A stretch of 64,000 bases of DNA from Hyphomicrobiales bacterium. Lineage in GTDB: Bacteria; Pseudomonadota; Alphaproteobacteria; Rhizobiales; Rhizobiaceae. The stretch lies in assembly GCA_900469965.1 (NCBI GenBank), contig UBZP01000025.1, positions 195,073-259,072 of the forward strand. Reading direction: 5' to 3'. The notes under the pieces are model-generated. The model did no database searches. It saw only the letters and a program-made list of their open reading frames with translations, and was not told where the DNA came from. The position numbers were made by a program, and so were the translations under genes. Shown here one piece after another: positions 1-9,699 of this stretch; position 1 is the stretch's first letter; each line of letters starts with the position of its first letter.

Positions 1-577
1 GCAGTTTCACGGTCGCCTTGAACAGGCTGGCGCTGATGAACTGCACCCCGCCCGGATCCCGCTGATAGTAGCCGCCGGTTTCCTTCAGCCGGCGGAAGGC
101 CTCGCGAAACTCGGAGATGTTGCTGCCGTCGCCGAAGAAGCCGATGGGATCGAGCCGGATGTGCTGCAGGCCGACGCCGATGCTGTTGAGGACGGCCGCG
201 GGGGCGATGTCCTCGACGTCGCGCGTGCTCGACAGCGAATAGGATTCGGGGGCGAGCTCGAAGGTCATGGAACGGCGGTTGACCCAGATGCCGAGCACGC
301 GCTCCTTGCGCCGGACGGTCTGGTTGTCCTTCGGCCCTTCCAGCGCCACCACCACGTCATACTTGCCCTGGGCCAGCAGGTTCGGATCGTAGCCCTCGAT
401 GGCACCGAAGATGGTCAGGTCGGCGCCGCGAAAATCGGAGGCAATGGCGATCTCGTCGGTGGACATGCCGATCTCAAGCCGCTCGCTGATCTCGGGCCGC
501 TGGTCCTCCTGGGCCGACGCCGGCGCAGCAGTTGCGAGGACGAAAGCGGCGAGGATCGCATGCAGGAGGGCTCTCAT
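1..577 (-). CDS. TIGR02186-like exported protein, 3' end cut by window edge
   Basis: The reading frame starts at an ATG (575-577) with an obvious signal peptide (MRALLHAILAAFVLATAAPASAQ) and runs off the window at base 1, so only about 192 residues are visible. The start overlaps the stop of the upstream permease gene in an ATGA arrangement, which implies translational coupling. Families of this kind (TIGR02186) are habitually encoded next to TSUP/TauE permeases and are predicted periplasmic partners of them, but their biochemical role is not established. The family name is recalled from the gene pairing and the residues after the signal (EISERLEIGMSTDEIAI), not from a search. Confidence 0.72.
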   Translation of the reverse strand, partial: MRALLHAILAAFVLATAAPASAQEDQRPEISERLEIGMSTDEIAIASDFRGADLTIFGAIEGYDPNLLAQGKYDVVVALEGPKDNQTVRRKERVLGIWVNRRSMTFELAPESYSLSSTRDVEDIAPAAVLNSIGVGLQHIRLDPIGFFGDGSNISEFREAFRRLKETGGYYQRDPGGVQFISASLFKATVKL

Positions 578-1500
578 CGCCGTACCCCCTCGCTGACGAT
601 CGAATAGACCTCGTCGGGCGTCAACACCAGGTCCACGGCAAGGCGCATGCCGACTGCGAGCACGAGCAGCGCCAGCAGCGCGCGGAGCTGTTCGCCGCGC
701 AGGCGCTGGCCGACGCGCACGCCGTACTGAGCGCCGATGACGCCGGCCACCATGAGGATGAAGGCCAGCACGATGTCGACGGAATTGTTGGTCGTCGCCT
801 GCATGACGGTGGTGTAGGCGGTGACGAAGATGATCTGGAACAGCGAGGTTCCGACGACCACGTTGGTCGGGATGCGCAGCAGGTAGATCATCGCCGGCAC
901 CATGATGAAGCCGCCGCCGACGCCCATGATCGAGGTCAGGATGCCGATCGAGAAGCCGAGCACGACGACCGGAATGACGCTCAGGTAGATCTTGGACTTC
1001 TTGAACCGCATCTTCAGCGGCAGCCCGTGCACCCAGTTGTGGTGGCCGGGCTTGCGCAGGCTGACCGGCTGGTTGTTGGCCGCGCGCCTCAGCGCCTTGA
1101 CGCTTTCGAACAGCATCAGCACGCCGACGACGCCGAGCAGAATCACATAGAGCAGCGAGATGACGAGATCGAGCTGGCCGACGCGGCGCAGCAGCGCGAA
1201 CAGCCATATGCCGGCCGAGGCCCCGAGCAGACCGCCGATGAGAAGGACCGTCCCCAGCTTGATGTCGAGCGAGCCGCGGCGGAAATGGGTGATGGCGCCG
1301 GAAATCGACGAGGCGACGACCTGGTTGGCGCCCGTCGCCACGGCAACGATCGGCGGGATGTTGTAGAAGATCAGGAGCGGCGTGATGAGGAAGCCGCCGC
1401 CGACCCCGAACATGCCTGACAGAAAGCCGACGGCCGCGCCCATCCCCAGGATGATGAAGATGTTCACCGAAATCTCGGCGATCGGCAGATACACTGTCAC
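574..1500 (-). CDS. TSUP (TauE/SafE) family sulfite/organosulfur exporter
   Basis: An integral membrane permease of 308 residues with the two TSUP repeats: SGMFGVGGGFLITPLLIFY near residue 25 and SIMGVGGGFIMVPAMIYLL near residue 185, each followed by the family's GANQ/GTSLFQ-type segment. TSUP members export sulfite, sulfoacetate or related anions across the inner membrane; the substrate here cannot be told from sequence. I chose the GTG at 1498-1500 (protein VTVYLPIAEISVN) rather than an ATG 33 codons upstream because that extension is hydrophilic, Pro/Gly/Arg-rich and unlike the family. It overlaps the TIGR02186-like gene by 4 bases, so the two form an operon. Confidence 0.85.
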   Translation of the reverse strand: MTVYLPIAEISVNIFIILGMGAAVGFLSGMFGVGGGFLITPLLIFYNIPPIVAVATGANQVVASSISGAITHFRRGSLDIKLGTVLLIGGLLGASAGIWLFALLRRVGQLDLVISLLYVILLGVVGVLMLFESVKALRRAANNQPVSLRKPGHHNWVHGLPLKMRFKKSKIYLSVIPVVVLGFSIGILTSIMGVGGGFIMVPAMIYLLRIPTNVVVGTSLFQIIFVTAYTTVMQATTNNSVDIVLAFILMVAGVIGAQYGVRVGQRLRGEQLRALLALLVLAVGMRLAVDLVLTPDEVYSIVSEGVRR

Positions 1501-1891
1501 GGCATTACCCCGATGGGCCACGGGCCCGGAATCCGCGGCGCCCCTGTCGCCGCCTCTCAGCAAACTCTCGCCCGGATCCGGGTTGGCCGGATCCGGCACT
1601 TCAGGCTCGGCATACGGGTAAGCGCCAGGCAGGCGGATCGCATGCCCGTTCGACAGTCCCTCAGCACGTCATCGGCGTGAGCCCGAACGGTCGCAGGAAG
1701 ACCGCGGACACCGCCAGAATATCGGGCCGGACAGACCGATCAAACCTGGATCGGCCCGACCCGCCGCCCCGTATCATTCTGAGCGGCTTGTGGTTTTTTC
1801 AAGGTCCGTCTTGCCCTCAAGCGTTGCGCCCCGTCAACAGCTGAACGGTTCTGGCTCGGGCTTTATGCGGCGTGGCGAGGCCGGGCAGGGA
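1501..1891. other. Intergenic region between the TSUP operon and podJ-like gene
   Basis: About 390 bases without a convincing gene. The only structure I see is a pair of perfect 12-bp palindromes with a GGATCC core (1571-1582 and 1586-1597) about 70-100 bases upstream of the TSUP start; these are listed separately. Confidence 0.5.
1571..1597. promoter_or_regulatory. Paired GGATCC-core palindromes upstream of TSUP operon
   Basis: CCCGGATCCGGG (1571-1582) and GCCGGATCCGGC (1586-1597) are each perfect 12-bp inverted repeats whose centres are 15 bp apart. Their position upstream of the minus-strand TSUP/TIGR02186 operon fits a tandem operator, but a chance GC-rich palindrome cannot be excluded. 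Confidence 0.3.
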
Positions 1892-4800
1892 TCATCCCTG
1901 CCCCTTGTTGCGCTTCAGCAACTCGTTGATCAGCTTGTCGTCGATCTTGCCGGTCTCCGGCTGGCCGATGGACTTCTGGAAGGCCTTGATCGCCTCAACG
2001 GTCTTCGGCCCCATCGCGCCGTCCGGGTTGCCGGCGTTGAAGCCGTTGTTGTTGAGGATCGCCTGGATGTTGCGGATCGCCTTCTTCATGTCGACCGAGG
2101 CGGTCTTCGTGCCCTTGCCGACCCATTCGTCCGGCAGGTCGGTCGAGTTCGCCTTGTCGTCGAGCGGCCGCGGCTTCCACAGCTCGAGCTTCGCCTTGGC
2201 GCTGGCCAGCTGCTCCGGCTTCATGGCGTTGGCGACCTCGTCGCGCTTCTCGGCCGCGTCGCGGTCGCCGTCACGGGCGGCGATCGCAAACCACTTGTAG
2301 GACTCTTCGAGGTCCTGCTTCACGCCGTTGCCGCGGGCATAGAGAATGGCGAGGTTGAACTGGCTGTCGCGGACGCCGAGCTCGGCTGCCTTCTTGAACC
2401 ATTCGGCCGCGGCCGCAAAGTCCGGCGCCTTGCCGCCACCGGTGGCGAGCAGGACCGCGAGATTGTGGCTGGCGTTGGCATTGCCCTGCCTGGCGGCCTG
2501 CTCGTAGAGCGCGCGCGCCTTGTCGAGGTCGCGCTCGACGCCCTGTCCCTTTTCGTAGAGGCTGCCGAGACGATACTGCGCCGGCGCAAAGCCACGGTCG
2601 GCCGACATCCGGTACCATTTCGCCGCTTCGGTCATGTCGACCGCGACGCCGCGGCCGTCGGTGAAGCGCGCGCCGAGCTCGAACAGCGCCAGCCGGTCGC
2701 CTTCGCCTGCGGACCTGGCCAGCGACGGCGGCTCGATCGTAGCCGGCACGGCGATCGCCTCGGTGACGTCCTGTGCAGGGTCGCCGGCGCCGACGACCGA
2801 TTCCGTCGTGCCGCCGTCGGTCACCGGAACGTCCTTGGCGCCTTGAGCGGGGTCGTTCGTCACGATCGGCTCGAAGCCGCCGGTCTCCGCCGCGGCGTCG
2901 GCCGGGCGCGTCATCTGCTCCGCACCGGTCACGGCGAGAGCGGGTTCGCCGGTATCGAGCCCGATGTCCTCGACGGCCGGCGCGGGAATATCGTCGCTGG
3001 GTGCCGTGACCCCATCGGGCAAGGGTTCGTCGCCTTCGATCACCTCGACCTGGGCGGTCCGGGCCGGGGCATCAGTGGCAGCAGCGGGCGCCGAGGGGGC
3101 GGCCTGCGGTGCGACGGCATCGCTCGGCGCCGGCGCCGCGGTGGCCGGCGCTGCCATGCCGGCCTGCTCGACGGGAGCGGTCGAAGGCGCCTTGTCGCCG
3201 CGCACGAGCGTATTGACGAGCGGATAGGACATGATGGCCAGGAGGATCGCGCCGACGGCCATCAGGATCGGCCGGCGGTGGCGGCCGAACGTCGAGGCGG
3301 CGGCGCCCGAGCCGGTCGCCTTCTTCTCGGGGGCGAGGCGGGCGAGCGTGTCGGTCTCCTCCGCCGCCATGCGTGCGGCGCGGCGGGCGGCGGCGATGAA
3401 GTCGGACTTGCCGGCATCGCTCGGCTTGCCGCGGCCATCGGCGGCCTGGCTGGCCCGGACGCGTTCCAGGATCTTGCGGACGTCGGGGGCGCCGGAGCCC
3501 GGCTCGAGCAGCTGGTTGGCCACTTCGGGCGCGATCTCGTCGCCCGGATCGAGCGACGGCGCCGGATCGATGTGCTGGCGCTCGACGGGGGCCGGCGCTT
3601 CCTTCCGGGCCGGCGCGAACCGGCGCGCGAGCCCCGAGATCAGACCGCCCTTGGCCTTCTTCTCGACGGTTGCGGTTCCGGCCGCTTCCGCGACGACGAG
3701 CGGCGAGTCTCCCTCGCCTTCGGCCGTGGCCTCGTCTTCAAAGGCCGATGCCTCCGCCACGACCGGGCGCTGCGCATAGTCGGCCGCACCGGCATCGAAG
3801 CCGTCGTCGACGAAGGGATACTCGTCGTCGTGGAGGGCCACCTCGGCCGTGCGCGGCATCGCCGGCGATGCCTGCCGCTCTTCGGAACGGTAACCATCCC
3901 GCGGCGCGTCCAGCTGTTCCAGGCGGCCGGCGATCTGCACCAGCGTGTCGTGCAGGGCGTCGAAGGTCCGTGCGGTGCGCTCCTCGCTGGACCGCATCAT
4001 GTCCTCCAGCGTGCGCAGATCCTCGGCAAGGGCGGAGATCGCGGCCATGTCGGAGGAGGACGCGCCGCCGGTCTCGGCCCGCTGATAGGCCTGCATCACC
4101 GCTTCCGCGGCCTGGCGGGCCGCCTCGATGATGTATTCGTCGTTCGTCGCCATGTAGTCTTCGATCGTTGCCATGCGGCTGTCGAAGTCGGCGGGCAGTG
4201 CGGCGGCGGATACCGCCTGCGGCGCGCTGATCAGGGTCGACAGATGGGCGATCTGCGCCTCGAGGCTCTGCAGGGCGGCGCTGTCGCCCGCCGGCGCGGC
4301 ACTGGTCCGGTCGAGCCGGTCGGCGATCGCCTGCAGCCGGCCCTCGATGGAGGAGAAGCGCTCGCCGGACATCGGGGCCGCGGACGGCACGTCCAGATCT
4401 TCGATGCGACGGGCGAGCAGATCGAGGCGCTCGGCCAGCACGTCGTTGACGGCGCCCTGGTCGAGGGCGTCGATCTTGCGGGAAATGTCGGTGAGGTAGT
4501 TCGCCAGGTCGGCGCCCGCGGCAGGCGCGCGCTGGCTCCGCTCGATCATGGACGACAACTGGTCGAGGCGCTCTTCGAGACGGACGGCCGCCTTCTCGTT
4601 GGCCATTTCCTCGATGCGGTAGGCGAGCATTTCGAGCCGCTGGCCGAGCCCCTGCTCGGGAGACGGCCGGTGCGAGATCGCGTCGATCTGGCCGGCGAGA
4701 TCGGCGATGCGGCCTTCCAGGCGCTGGAGCATGGCGGCATCGGCGGCGGATCCCTGGCTGCGGGCGCCTGCGGCGATCGCGCGGCTGATCTCGTCGAGGC

Positions 4801-5698
4801 GCAGGTCGAGGCCCTCGAACTGGCCGGCGAGGCGGCGATCGTCGGGCATGACGCTGCGGCCGAGCGCTTCCACGGCCTGGCCCATCGCATGCAGCTTGTC
4901 TTCCAGGTCGCGCAGCGCCGGCGTCGGGCTCGCCGACTGAATCTGCGCCTTCAGCTCGTCCAGGCGATAGGCGAGGGCGAGCAGTTCATCGTCGCGGCTC
5001 TGGTCGGCGGCGACGAGCTTTTCCTCCACGCCGCTCCAGCGGGTTTCCATGCGGCGCACCGAATCCTCGCGCGCAAGACCGTCGAGGACCGAGCGCAGCT
5101 CGTCGAACTCGACCCGGAGGCTGTCGGTCTCCGGGCGGCCCGACTGGTGGCCGAGCTGGCTGATGCTTTGCGCCAGCCGCTGCAGGTCGGCGCGGATCTC
5201 GTCGTCGTGGCCGCGGACCTCCGCAGCCTGGCGGATGGCCCGCATCTCGCTGCGCAGCACGTCCATCTCCCGGCCGAGACCTTCGGCGATGTCGCGCTTG
5301 AGATCCTGACGCAGACCGACCAGCGCCTGGGCGATCTCCCGGGCGGCAAAATCCGCTCCGGCATGATCGGGGGTGCCGCGCACGGCGGACTGCTGCGTGG
5401 CGACGGGCTGGTCGAAGCCGTGCGGGCGCCGTTCGCCACGGATTGCGGCGCGCTCGCGCACGCTGTCGATGGCCCGCTGGCGCTGCATGATCTCGCCGAC
5501 CGGGTCGTCGCGCAGGCCGCCGGTGCGGGCCGGCTCGGAGCGCGGCGGTTCGGCGCGCCCGTAGGTGCCGTCGCGGCCGCGTTCGCGGCTGCCCATCAGG
5601 CCCTCTATCCGGGCCTCGAGACCCTCGATCGTGCGGTTGAGTGCATCGAACGACGACCTGTCGCCAAAACGTGGAGGATTTTCTCGCGATCCGCTCAT
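1892..5698 (-). CDS. podJ: PodJ-like polar scaffold: coiled coil, one TM, Sel1 repeats, peptidoglycan-binding domain
   Basis: A 1268-residue protein with the PodJ architecture. Residues 1-780 are cytoplasmic, charged and rich in heptads (repeated L-x-x-R-I-x-D-L segments), and there is a single membrane segment near 806-830 (ILMAVGAILLAIMSYPLV). The periplasmic part is Pro/Ala-rich, followed by Sel1/TPR-like repeats around 993-1153 (AKWYRMSADRGFAPAQYRLG type) and a C-terminal peptidoglycan-binding fold (about 1199-1264, GAMGPKTVEAIKAFQKS). PodJ homologues organise the pole and division-related proteins in Caulobacter and Agrobacterium. The ATG at 5696-5698 (MSGSRENPPRFGDRSS) has GAGGCG ahead of it and is preferred over one 16 codons upstream. 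It is divergent from the acyl-CoA dehydrogenase operon. Confidence 0.85.
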   Translation of the reverse strand: MSGSRENPPRFGDRSSFDALNRTIEGLEARIEGLMGSRERGRDGTYGRAEPPRSEPARTGGLRDDPVGEIMQRQRAIDSVRERAAIRGERRPHGFDQPVATQQSAVRGTPDHAGADFAAREIAQALVGLRQDLKRDIAEGLGREMDVLRSEMRAIRQAAEVRGHDDEIRADLQRLAQSISQLGHQSGRPETDSLRVEFDELRSVLDGLAREDSVRRMETRWSGVEEKLVAADQSRDDELLALAYRLDELKAQIQSASPTPALRDLEDKLHAMGQAVEALGRSVMPDDRRLAGQFEGLDLRLDEISRAIAAGARSQGSAADAAMLQRLEGRIADLAGQIDAISHRPSPEQGLGQRLEMLAYRIEEMANEKAAVRLEERLDQLSSMIERSQRAPAAGADLANYLTDISRKIDALDQGAVNDVLAERLDLLARRIEDLDVPSAAPMSGERFSSIEGRLQAIADRLDRTSAAPAGDSAALQSLEAQIAHLSTLISAPQAVSAAALPADFDSRMATIEDYMATNDEYIIEAARQAAEAVMQAYQRAETGGASSSDMAAISALAEDLRTLEDMMRSSEERTARTFDALHDTLVQIAGRLEQLDAPRDGYRSEERQASPAMPRTAEVALHDDEYPFVDDGFDAGAADYAQRPVVAEASAFEDEATAEGEGDSPLVVAEAAGTATVEKKAKGGLISGLARRFAPARKEAPAPVERQHIDPAPSLDPGDEIAPEVANQLLEPGSGAPDVRKILERVRASQAADGRGKPSDAGKSDFIAAARRAARMAAEETDTLARLAPEKKATGSGAAASTFGRHRRPILMAVGAILLAIMSYPLVNTLVRGDKAPSTAPVEQAGMAAPATAAPAPSDAVAPQAAPSAPAAATDAPARTAQVEVIEGDEPLPDGVTAPSDDIPAPAVEDIGLDTGEPALAVTGAEQMTRPADAAAETGGFEPIVTNDPAQGAKDVPVTDGGTTESVVGAGDPAQDVTEAIAVPATIEPPSLARSAGEGDRLALFELGARFTDGRGVAVDMTEAAKWYRMSADRGFAPAQYRLGSLYEKGQGVERDLDKARALYEQAARQGNANASHNLAVLLATGGGKAPDFAAAAEWFKKAAELGVRDSQFNLAILYARGNGVKQDLEESYKWFAIAARDGDRDAAEKRDEVANAMKPEQLASAKAKLELWKPRPLDDKANSTDLPDEWVGKGTKTASVDMKKAIRNIQAILNNNGFNAGNPDGAMGPKTVEAIKAFQKSIGQPETGKIDDKLINELLKRNKGQG

Positions 5699-6125
5699 GT
5701 TCTTCGCCTCGCTTGGGAGCCCGTCGGCTCGCCGGAGAACCCGCACTACGCCTGCCGCTCATGCGGCGTGGCGTCCTGTTGCTGCATTGAGCCGGCAAGA
5801 CGCGCGCCGGCATGTTCGGTGGTCACGTGCAGACCGGGAACACACCGATGCGGCGCATCTCCTCCGGCCCTGACGAAACGATTGGCAGGCGAAAAGTGGA
5901 ACGATCAGACTATTTCGTGGACTGCCCTCAGGCGCCACAATTCACGTAACATGGTAAACAAGCCGTTAACTGCGCCGAACTTTTTTAACGATTTGCTCAT
6001 ACAGCGGCAAAGCGGCGCGAGGCTGACGCACCCGGACCCCGCAACGGGCGGTAGGATTTCCGCCACCCGCGCCCACCAGTTTGACCGATCGGCATCCGCC
6101 TGCGGAAAATCGCGCGGAAATGCTT

Positions 6126-6149
6126 TTTGACGTTTACGCAAACGTCAAA
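6126..6149. promoter_or_regulatory. Palindromic operator, site A (beta-oxidation operon)
   Basis: Perfect 10-bp arms, TTTGACGTTT (6126-6135) and AAACGTCAAA (6140-6149), around the centre ACGC. It overlaps the -35 element of the promoter below, so a bound repressor would block polymerase. Related sites occur at 56293-56316 and 60110-60125. The half-site recalls those of MerR-family regulators of acyl-CoA and branched-chain amino-acid catabolism (LiuR type); this is from memory and unverified. Confidence 0.7.
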
Positions 6150-6161
6150 GTTTTCTAGTAT
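6133..6161 (+). promoter_or_regulatory. Candidate sigma-70 promoter for the beta-oxidation operon
   Basis: TTTACG (6133-6138), a 17-base spacer and TAGTAT (6156-6161) lie about 55 bases ahead of the first gene, with the -35 and spacer inside the palindrome. Confidence 0.45.
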
Positions 6162-6214
6162 CACGGCCATTGACTGGACGGTCGTCCCATCGAGAAGGCG
6201 AGGAACTCGAGACT

Positions 6215-8011
6215 ATGCCCATCTACAAGGCCCCCGTGAACGAAACCATGTTCGTGCTGAACGACGTGCTCGGACTGGAACGCTACAACAACCTGCCGGG
6301 CTTTGCCGACGCCACGGCGGACATGGTCGAGGCGATCGCGGGCGAGGCGGCAAGGCTCTCGGAGGAGGTGCTCTTCCCCGTCAATCTTTCCGGCGACCAG
6401 GAAGGCTGCACGCGCGGCGAGGACGGCTCGGTCCGCGTGCCGAAGGGTTTCAAGGAGGCGTTCAACCTCTACCGCGAAGGCGGCTGGCTGGGCCTGGCGG
6501 TGCCGGAGGCGTTCGGCGGACAGGGGCTGCCCTACGTGCTGCACACCGCCGTCGGCGAATACATGTCGTCCGCCAACATGTCGCTGATGATGTATCCGGG
6601 CCTGACCCAGGGTGCGATCGCGGCGATCCTGGTGCACGGCTCGGACGCGCAGAAGCGCGAGTACCTGCCGAAGATGGTGGACGGCACCTGGACCGGGACG
6701 ATGAACCTGACGGAGCCGCATTGCGGGACCGACCTCGGCCTGCTGCGGACGAAGGCTGTGCCGCAGAAGGACGGCTCCTACAGGATCTCGGGCCAGAAGA
6801 TCTTCATCTCGGCCGGCGAACACGACATGGCCGAGAACATCGTCCACCTGGTGCTGGCCCGCATCGAGGGCGCACCGGAAGGCACCAAGGGCATCTCGCT
6901 CTTCATCGTGCCGAAGTTCCTGCCGGGCGCCAATGGCGAGCCCGATAAGCGCAACGGCGTGTCCTGCGGTGCGATCGAGCACAAGATGGGCATCCACGGC
7001 AACGCCACCTGCGTAATGAACTACGACGAGGCGACCGGCTTTCTCATCGGTGCGCAGAACAAGGGCCTCAACGCCATGTTCGTGATGATGAACGAGGCGC
7101 GGCTGGGCGTCGGCTTGCAGGGTCTCGCGGTCGCCGAAGCCGCCTACCAGAACGCCGCACACTATGCCCGCGAGCGCATCCAGGGCCGCTCGCTCTCCGG
7201 GCCGAAGGCGCCCGACCAGCGCGCCGACCCGATCATCGTCCACCCCGACATCCGCCGGGCGCTGCTGACGATCAAGGCGTGGAACGAGGGCGGGCGCGCC
7301 TTCCTGCTCTGGACGGCGCTGCAGTCCGACATCGCCCATCGCGCATCCGACGAGAAGGAGCGGCAGACGGCCGACGACCTCCTGGGGCTGGCGACGCCCA
7401 TCCTGAAGGGCGTGCTGACCGACAAGGGCTTCGACCATGCGGTGATGGCGCAGCAGGTCTATGGCGGGCACGGCTATATCGAGGAGCACGGCATGAGCCA
7501 GTTCGTGCGCGACGCCCGCATCGCCATGATCTACGAGGGCGCCAACGGCATCCAGGCGCTCGATCTGGTCGGGCGCAAGCTCGGCATGAACGGCGGTCGC
7601 GCGGTGATGGCGCTGTTCAAGGAGATCGGCGACTTCTGCGAGGACAACCGCGGCGACGAGAGCCTGTCCTTCTTCACCAAGCACCTGAAGAAGGGGCTGA
7701 ACGACCTGCAGGCCGCCACCATGTGGTTCATGCAGCACGCCATGGCCAAGCCCGACAATGCCGGCGCCGGGTCGACCGACTACATGCACCTCTTCGGCCT
7801 CGTCGTGGTCGGCTACATGTGGGCCCGCATGGCCAAGGCCGCCCAGGCCGGGCTCGCGGCCGGAGCCGGCGAGCGCGAGCCGTTCCTCCGCAACAAGCTG
7901 ATTACCGGCCGCTTCTTCATGGAGCGGATCATGCCGGAGACGGCCCTGCGCAAGGCGCGGATCGAGAGCGGCGCGGAGACGACGATGGCGCTGGCGGCGG
8001 ATGCGTTCTGA
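6215..8011 (+). CDS. Acyl-CoA dehydrogenase (large, C-terminal-extended type)
   Basis: A 598-residue FAD flavoprotein expected to make trans-2-enoyl-CoA in the first step of beta-oxidation. It has the usual N-terminal helical domain, the middle beta domain ([19 protein letters not shown], about residues 165-185, and [18 protein letters not shown]) and the C-terminal dehydrogenase helices ([38 protein letters not shown], about 410-450). About 130 further residues form the C-terminal extension typical of the roughly 600-residue class, which includes DmdC-like enzymes. The ATG at 6215 is preceded by GAGGAACTCGAGACT. First gene of an operon with thiolase and a FadB-like protein, which points to fatty or aryl-acyl chain degradation rather than DMSP use, though substrate length is unknown. 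Confidence 0.9.
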   Translation: MPIYKAPVNETMFVLNDVLGLERYNNLPGFADATADMVEAIAGEAARLSEEVLFPVNLSGDQEGCTRGEDGSVRVPKGFKEAFNLYREGGWLGLAVPEAFGGQGLPYVLHTAVGEYMSSANMSLMMYPGLTQGAIAAILVHGSDAQKREYLPKMVDGTWTGTMNLTEPHCGTDLGLLRTKAVPQKDGSYRISGQKIFISAGEHDMAENIVHLVLARIEGAPEGTKGISLFIVPKFLPGANGEPDKRNGVSCGAIEHKMGIHGNATCVMNYDEATGFLIGAQNKGLNAMFVMMNEARLGVGLQGLAVAEAAYQNAAHYARERIQGRSLSGPKAPDQRADPIIVHPDIRRALLTIKAWNEGGRAFLLWTALQSDIAHRASDEKERQTADDLLGLATPILKGVLTDKGFDHAVMAQQVYGGHGYIEEHGMSQFVRDARIAMIYEGANGIQALDLVGRKLGMNGGRAVMALFKEIGDFCEDNRGDESLSFFTKHLKKGLNDLQAATMWFMQHAMAKPDNAGAGSTDYMHLFGLVVVGYMWARMAKAAQAGLAAGAGEREPFLRNKLITGRFFMERIMPETALRKARIESGAETTMALAADAF

Positions 8012-8039
8012 GAGCGGTCCGCGTCTTGCCCGTCGCACA

Positions 8040-8158
8040 TGGCCCCTCACCCCTACCCTCTCCCCGCAAGCGGGCAGAGGGAGTACAGTCGCCGCGGCAT
8101 CGTCCCTTCGCCCCGCTTGCGGGGAGAAGGTGCCGGCAGGCGGATGAGGGGCAGGCCG
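8040..8158. repeat. RIME-like palindromic mosaic repeat
   Basis: The block holds the inverted pair ctctccccgc-aag-cg (about 8057-8071) and ccccgcttgcggggagaagg (about 8112-8131), then ggcaggcggatgagg. This is the hallmark layout of Rhizobium intergenic mosaic elements. It fills the gap between the acyl-CoA dehydrogenase and thiolase genes and would form strong hairpins in the mRNA, possibly affecting stability. A shorter relative lies at about 63863-63918. Confidence 0.7.
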
Positions 8159-8227
8159 ACGCGCCAAGAGATTGGCAGACAGATGATTGACGACGCTTCG
8201 GCGTCGCCCAGGGAGAAGAGAAATAAC

Positions 8228-9436
<1,209 letters not shown>

Positions 9437-9439
9437 GGC

Positions 9440-9670
9440 ATGAACTCCGTGCGACCGGACCGAGATTTATACAAAGGCGAGAGAGACGGCGTTCAACGCG
9501 AGCTCGCCCACATCTATCGCGAGAAGGATATGAAGGCCGACTATGAGGCCTTCACGAAGGTAAAGACCAAAGAGGAGGCTCAGGTACAGCGAGCCGAACT
9601 CCGTGGCCTGCTGTTGCTCACCCTCCTGTTTGTCGCCATCACTTGCCTTGTGATCGCCGCGCTCTGGTAG
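9440..9670 (+). CDS. Small single-pass membrane protein of unknown function
   Basis: A 76-residue frame squeezed between thiolase (3 bases after its stop) and the FadB-like gene. The first 50 residues are charged and helical ([19 protein letters not shown]), then comes one hydrophobic helix (about 53-75, [21 protein letters not shown]). A GAGG lies just before the ATG. Codons look more AT-rich and less biased than the neighbours, so it could be a recent insertion. I do not recognise a family; the operon position suggests co-expression with beta-oxidation but no role can be assigned. Confidence 0.6.
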   Translation: MNSVRPDRDLYKGERDGVQRELAHIYREKDMKADYEAFTKVKTKEEAQVQRAELRGLLLLTLLFVAITCLVIAALW

Positions 9671-9699
9671 GGAAAACTCAGGGAAGAGGAATCCCAAAT

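Larger units (their letters stand above)
5699..6214. other. Divergent intergenic region, podJ-like / beta-oxidation operon
   Basis: About 515 bases with no gene. It carries the operator-promoter at 6126-6161. It also has an AT-rich stretch near 5940-6000 in which the minus strand reads TTAA-N7-TTTA (bases 5955-5969), one mismatch from the CtrA full site TTAA-N7-TTAA. The rest shows nothing I can name. Confidence 0.55.

Noticed and set aside
1790..6130. A 1446-codon open frame on the plus strand
   Set aside because: It is antisense to the PodJ-like gene; the protein is Arg/Gly/Leu-rich with no motif and arises from high GC at third codon positions of the minus-strand gene.
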